Source: Acidobacteriaceae bacterium (GTDB taxonomy: Bacteria; Acidobacteriota; Terriglobia; Terriglobales; Acidobacteriaceae). From it: 64,000 nt of DNA. The stretch's first letter is position 1. Each line of letters starts with the position of its first letter. The position numbers were made by a program, and so were the translations under genes. This document shows positions 62,584-64,000 of this stretch, piece by piece. The notes under the pieces were generated by a model, which saw nothing but the letters and a program-made list of their open reading frames with translations, was not told the origin of the DNA and did not search any database. The DNA lies in assembly GCA_025462885.1 (NCBI GenBank), contig JAOAPN010000014.1, forward strand, positions 310,001 to 374,000, in the 5' to 3' direction.

Positions 62584-63183
62584 ATGGCAAAAATCGATCT
62601 TGGCACCTATGACAATGCGTGGTATCACCCAGGGCGATCCGCCATTTGGCGCTCTGCATGGTTTTTCGTTGGGTCGATTTTTATCCGCGCTCAGTGGATG
62701 CCTTTATCCTCCGTGCGAGTATTTATCCTTAGAGCGTTTGGGGCGCACATCGGAGAGCGGGTCGTTGTGCGTCCTGGAGCCCATATCAAGTATCCATGGC
62801 ATTTGATCGTGGGGAATGATTGCTGGCTGGGCGAGAGAGTCTGGATTGACAACCTTACAACAGTCCGTCTCGGCGACAGCGTATGTCTTTCTCAAGGAGC
62901 ATATTTGTGCACGGGAAATCATGACTGGGGCGATAAAGCGTTTGGTCTTATGCTCGCGCCTATCATGCTCAACGATTGTTCGTGGGCCGGCGCGATGTCG
63001 GTTCTGCTACCAGGCACCGTATTAGGAGAAGGTTCGATCGCGGCGGCGGGTAGCGTGATCAGCGGCGTCGTTCCGGATTATGAAATCTATTCCGGCAACC
63101 CAGGTACTTTTGTAAAGAAACGAGTTATCCGCAACGGGGTCGAGGAATGGGTGGGAGTCGGTCCGGTGGGGCAGAAATCATGA
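62584..63183 (+). CDS. WcaF-like acetyltransferase
   Basis: 199 residues with hexapeptide repeats (VGNDCWLGERVWIDN, LGDSVCLSQGAYLCTGNHDW) and an N-terminal YDNAWYHPGRS segment typical of WcaF-type O-acetyltransferases. The catalytic His is in NHDW. It is similar to the enzyme encoded at 39304 but lacks that protein's C-terminal extension. It probably acetylates a residue of the second polymer. The stop overlaps the start of the next GT gene (ATGA). Confidence 0.9.
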   Translation: MAKIDLGTYDNAWYHPGRSAIWRSAWFFVGSIFIRAQWMPLSSVRVFILRAFGAHIGERVVVRPGAHIKYPWHLIVGNDCWLGERVWIDNLTTVRLGDSVCLSQGAYLCTGNHDWGDKAFGLMLAPIMLNDCSWAGAMSVLLPGTVLGEGSIAAAGSVISGVVPDYEIYSGNPGTFVKKRVIRNGVEEWVGVGPVGQKS

Positions 63184-64000
63184 GGATACTGCTGCTAAAC
63201 CAGTTTTTTTGGCCCGACTCCTCAGCCACAAGTCAAATGCTGACTGATCTTGCACGTCACCTTGTATCGGAGGGGCATGACGTTGAAGTTATTTGCGCGG
63301 ATGGTAACTATGCAGTTGCCGATGCTGGCCACGGGCCTGCGGCAAAGGTCAATCGCGTGAGAGGAGTGCCATTCGGGCGGGGCAAAATTGGAAGAGTGCT
63401 TTCCTATTTGTCGTTTTATCTTTTGGCGCTGGTTCGTTGCTTCTCGGTGAAGAAGCCGGACCTCGTTGTGACGCTGACGACCCCGCCACTGCTTTCACTT
63501 TTAGGAACGCTGCTGCAATCGATCCGTGGCTCGCGTCATTTCATCTGGGAGATGGATGTTTATCCGAATGTTGCAGTGAGCCTGGAATATTTCAAGGCAA
63601 GCGGTTTAGCGGATCAGATTACAGGCGCACTAGCCGACTTCTCCCGGCGTCGCTCAAACGGAATTATCGCGCTCGGTGAATGTATGAAAGATCTCCTCAT
63701 CACTCGGGGAATTGACGGATCAAAGATCTACGTCGCAGACAACTGGGCAGACGGGAGGGCGATAACGCCTAAAATCCGCACGTTCAATGCCAAAGACTTG
63801 GTTCTCCTTTATTCGGGGAATCTGGGGCTTGCCCATGATCTGGACACCATAACGGGGGCGATCTCAAACCTGCGCGAAGATAAAAGATTCCGATTTGAAT
63901 TTGTCGGTAGTGGAGGGAGACGGAAGGATCTCGAAGCGTTCTGCTCAGTCCAGCGCTTGAACACGGTCTTCCTGCGTTCTTACACACAAAGGTCGAAGCT
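63180..64000 (+). CDS. WbuB-like GT4 glycosyltransferase (3' end cut off)
   Basis: An open frame from ATG 63180 to the right edge, 273 codons visible. The N-terminus MRILLLNQFFWPDSSATSQM and a segment ending TLTTPPLLSLLG are characteristic of WbuB/WcaI-type GT4 enzymes (fucosamine or other deoxy-amino sugar transfer). The donor half begins with LLYSGNLGLAHDL. The C-terminal E-x7-E motif lies beyond the window. Coupled to the acetyltransferase gene by ATGA. Confidence 0.88.
   Translation, partial: MRILLLNQFFWPDSSATSQMLTDLARHLVSEGHDVEVICADGNYAVADAGHGPAAKVNRVRGVPFGRGKIGRVLSYLSFYLLALVRCFSVKKPDLVVTLTTPPLLSLLGTLLQSIRGSRHFIWEMDVYPNVAVSLEYFKASGLADQITGALADFSRRRSNGIIALGECMKDLLITRGIDGSKIYVADNWADGRAITPKIRTFNAKDLVLLYSGNLGLAHDLDTITGAISNLREDKRFRFEFVGSGGRRKDLEAFCSVQRLNTVFLRSYTQRSK

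Overview
The window looks like a chromosomal segment of an Acidobacteriota bacterium, probably of the Terriglobia/Acidobacteriaceae type. The evidence is an Oar-like TonB-dependent receptor with an N-terminal carboxypeptidase-regulatory-like domain, a membrane-anchored DNA-binding-like/PD40 propeller protein, a ketodeoxyuronate pathway, and a very large exopolysaccharide locus full of GT4 glycosyltransferases. The assignment rests on gene content only.

Layout. (1) 1-7.6 kb: 3' part of a lipoprotein with prenyltransferase-like repeats (runs off the left edge), the TonB receptor, and a divergent winged-helix-like/TM/propeller protein. (2) 7.7-10.7 kb: hipBA toxin-antitoxin pair, a two-TM-type ion channel and a small ABM-like protein. 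(3) 10.7-23.6 kb: the most interesting region, a ten-gene cassette in two divergent operons. The leftward operon encodes three tandem ParB-like proteins, a PD-(D/E)XK-like nuclease, a SNF2-type helicase, a large PIN-like protein and a GHKL (Hsp90/MORC-like) ATPase. The rightward operon encodes a DGQHR-domain protein, a radical SAM protein and a second GHKL ATPase. Genes overlap repeatedly by exactly 8 nt. I do not recognise this set as a named system. By content (two nucleases, a helicase, ATPases, DndB-like and ParB-like proteins, a radical SAM enzyme) it resembles a DNA-modification or anti-mobile-element defence module. (4) 23.6-28.2 kb: mobility block with a relaxase C-terminal remnant, two tyrosine recombinases, an excisionase-like HTH gene, palindromes and direct repeats, ending at the 3' end of tRNA-Leu(CAA). 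The cassette therefore probably belongs to an integrated island.

(5) 28.2-33.1 kb: kduD, a SAM methyltransferase, kduI, a KDG-kinase-like PfkB gene and eda. Together these convert 5-keto-4-deoxyuronate to pyruvate and glyceraldehyde-3-phosphate, as after pectin or other polyuronate cleavage. A long near-perfect palindrome follows eda. (6) 33.2-64 kb: an exopolysaccharide locus in two halves. The first half (34-51.5 kb) has two paralogous secreted proteins, an XRE regulator, a beta-helix/deacetylase fusion, an acetyltransferase, a Wzz-like protein, a degenerate BY-kinase-like protein, a Wza-like exporter, a Wzx flippase, a Wzy/ligase, a WecG/TagA transferase, a MraY/WecA-like initiating transferase fused to a Rossmann domain, and a GT4 enzyme. 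The second half (52.6-64 kb) has its own Wza-like and Wzc-like proteins, a polymerase, six GT4 enzymes and an acetyltransferase. tRNA-Ser(CGA) lies between the halves, followed by the degraded tail of a serine recombinase.

All calls were made by reading sequence and family motifs. No database searches or computations were run.
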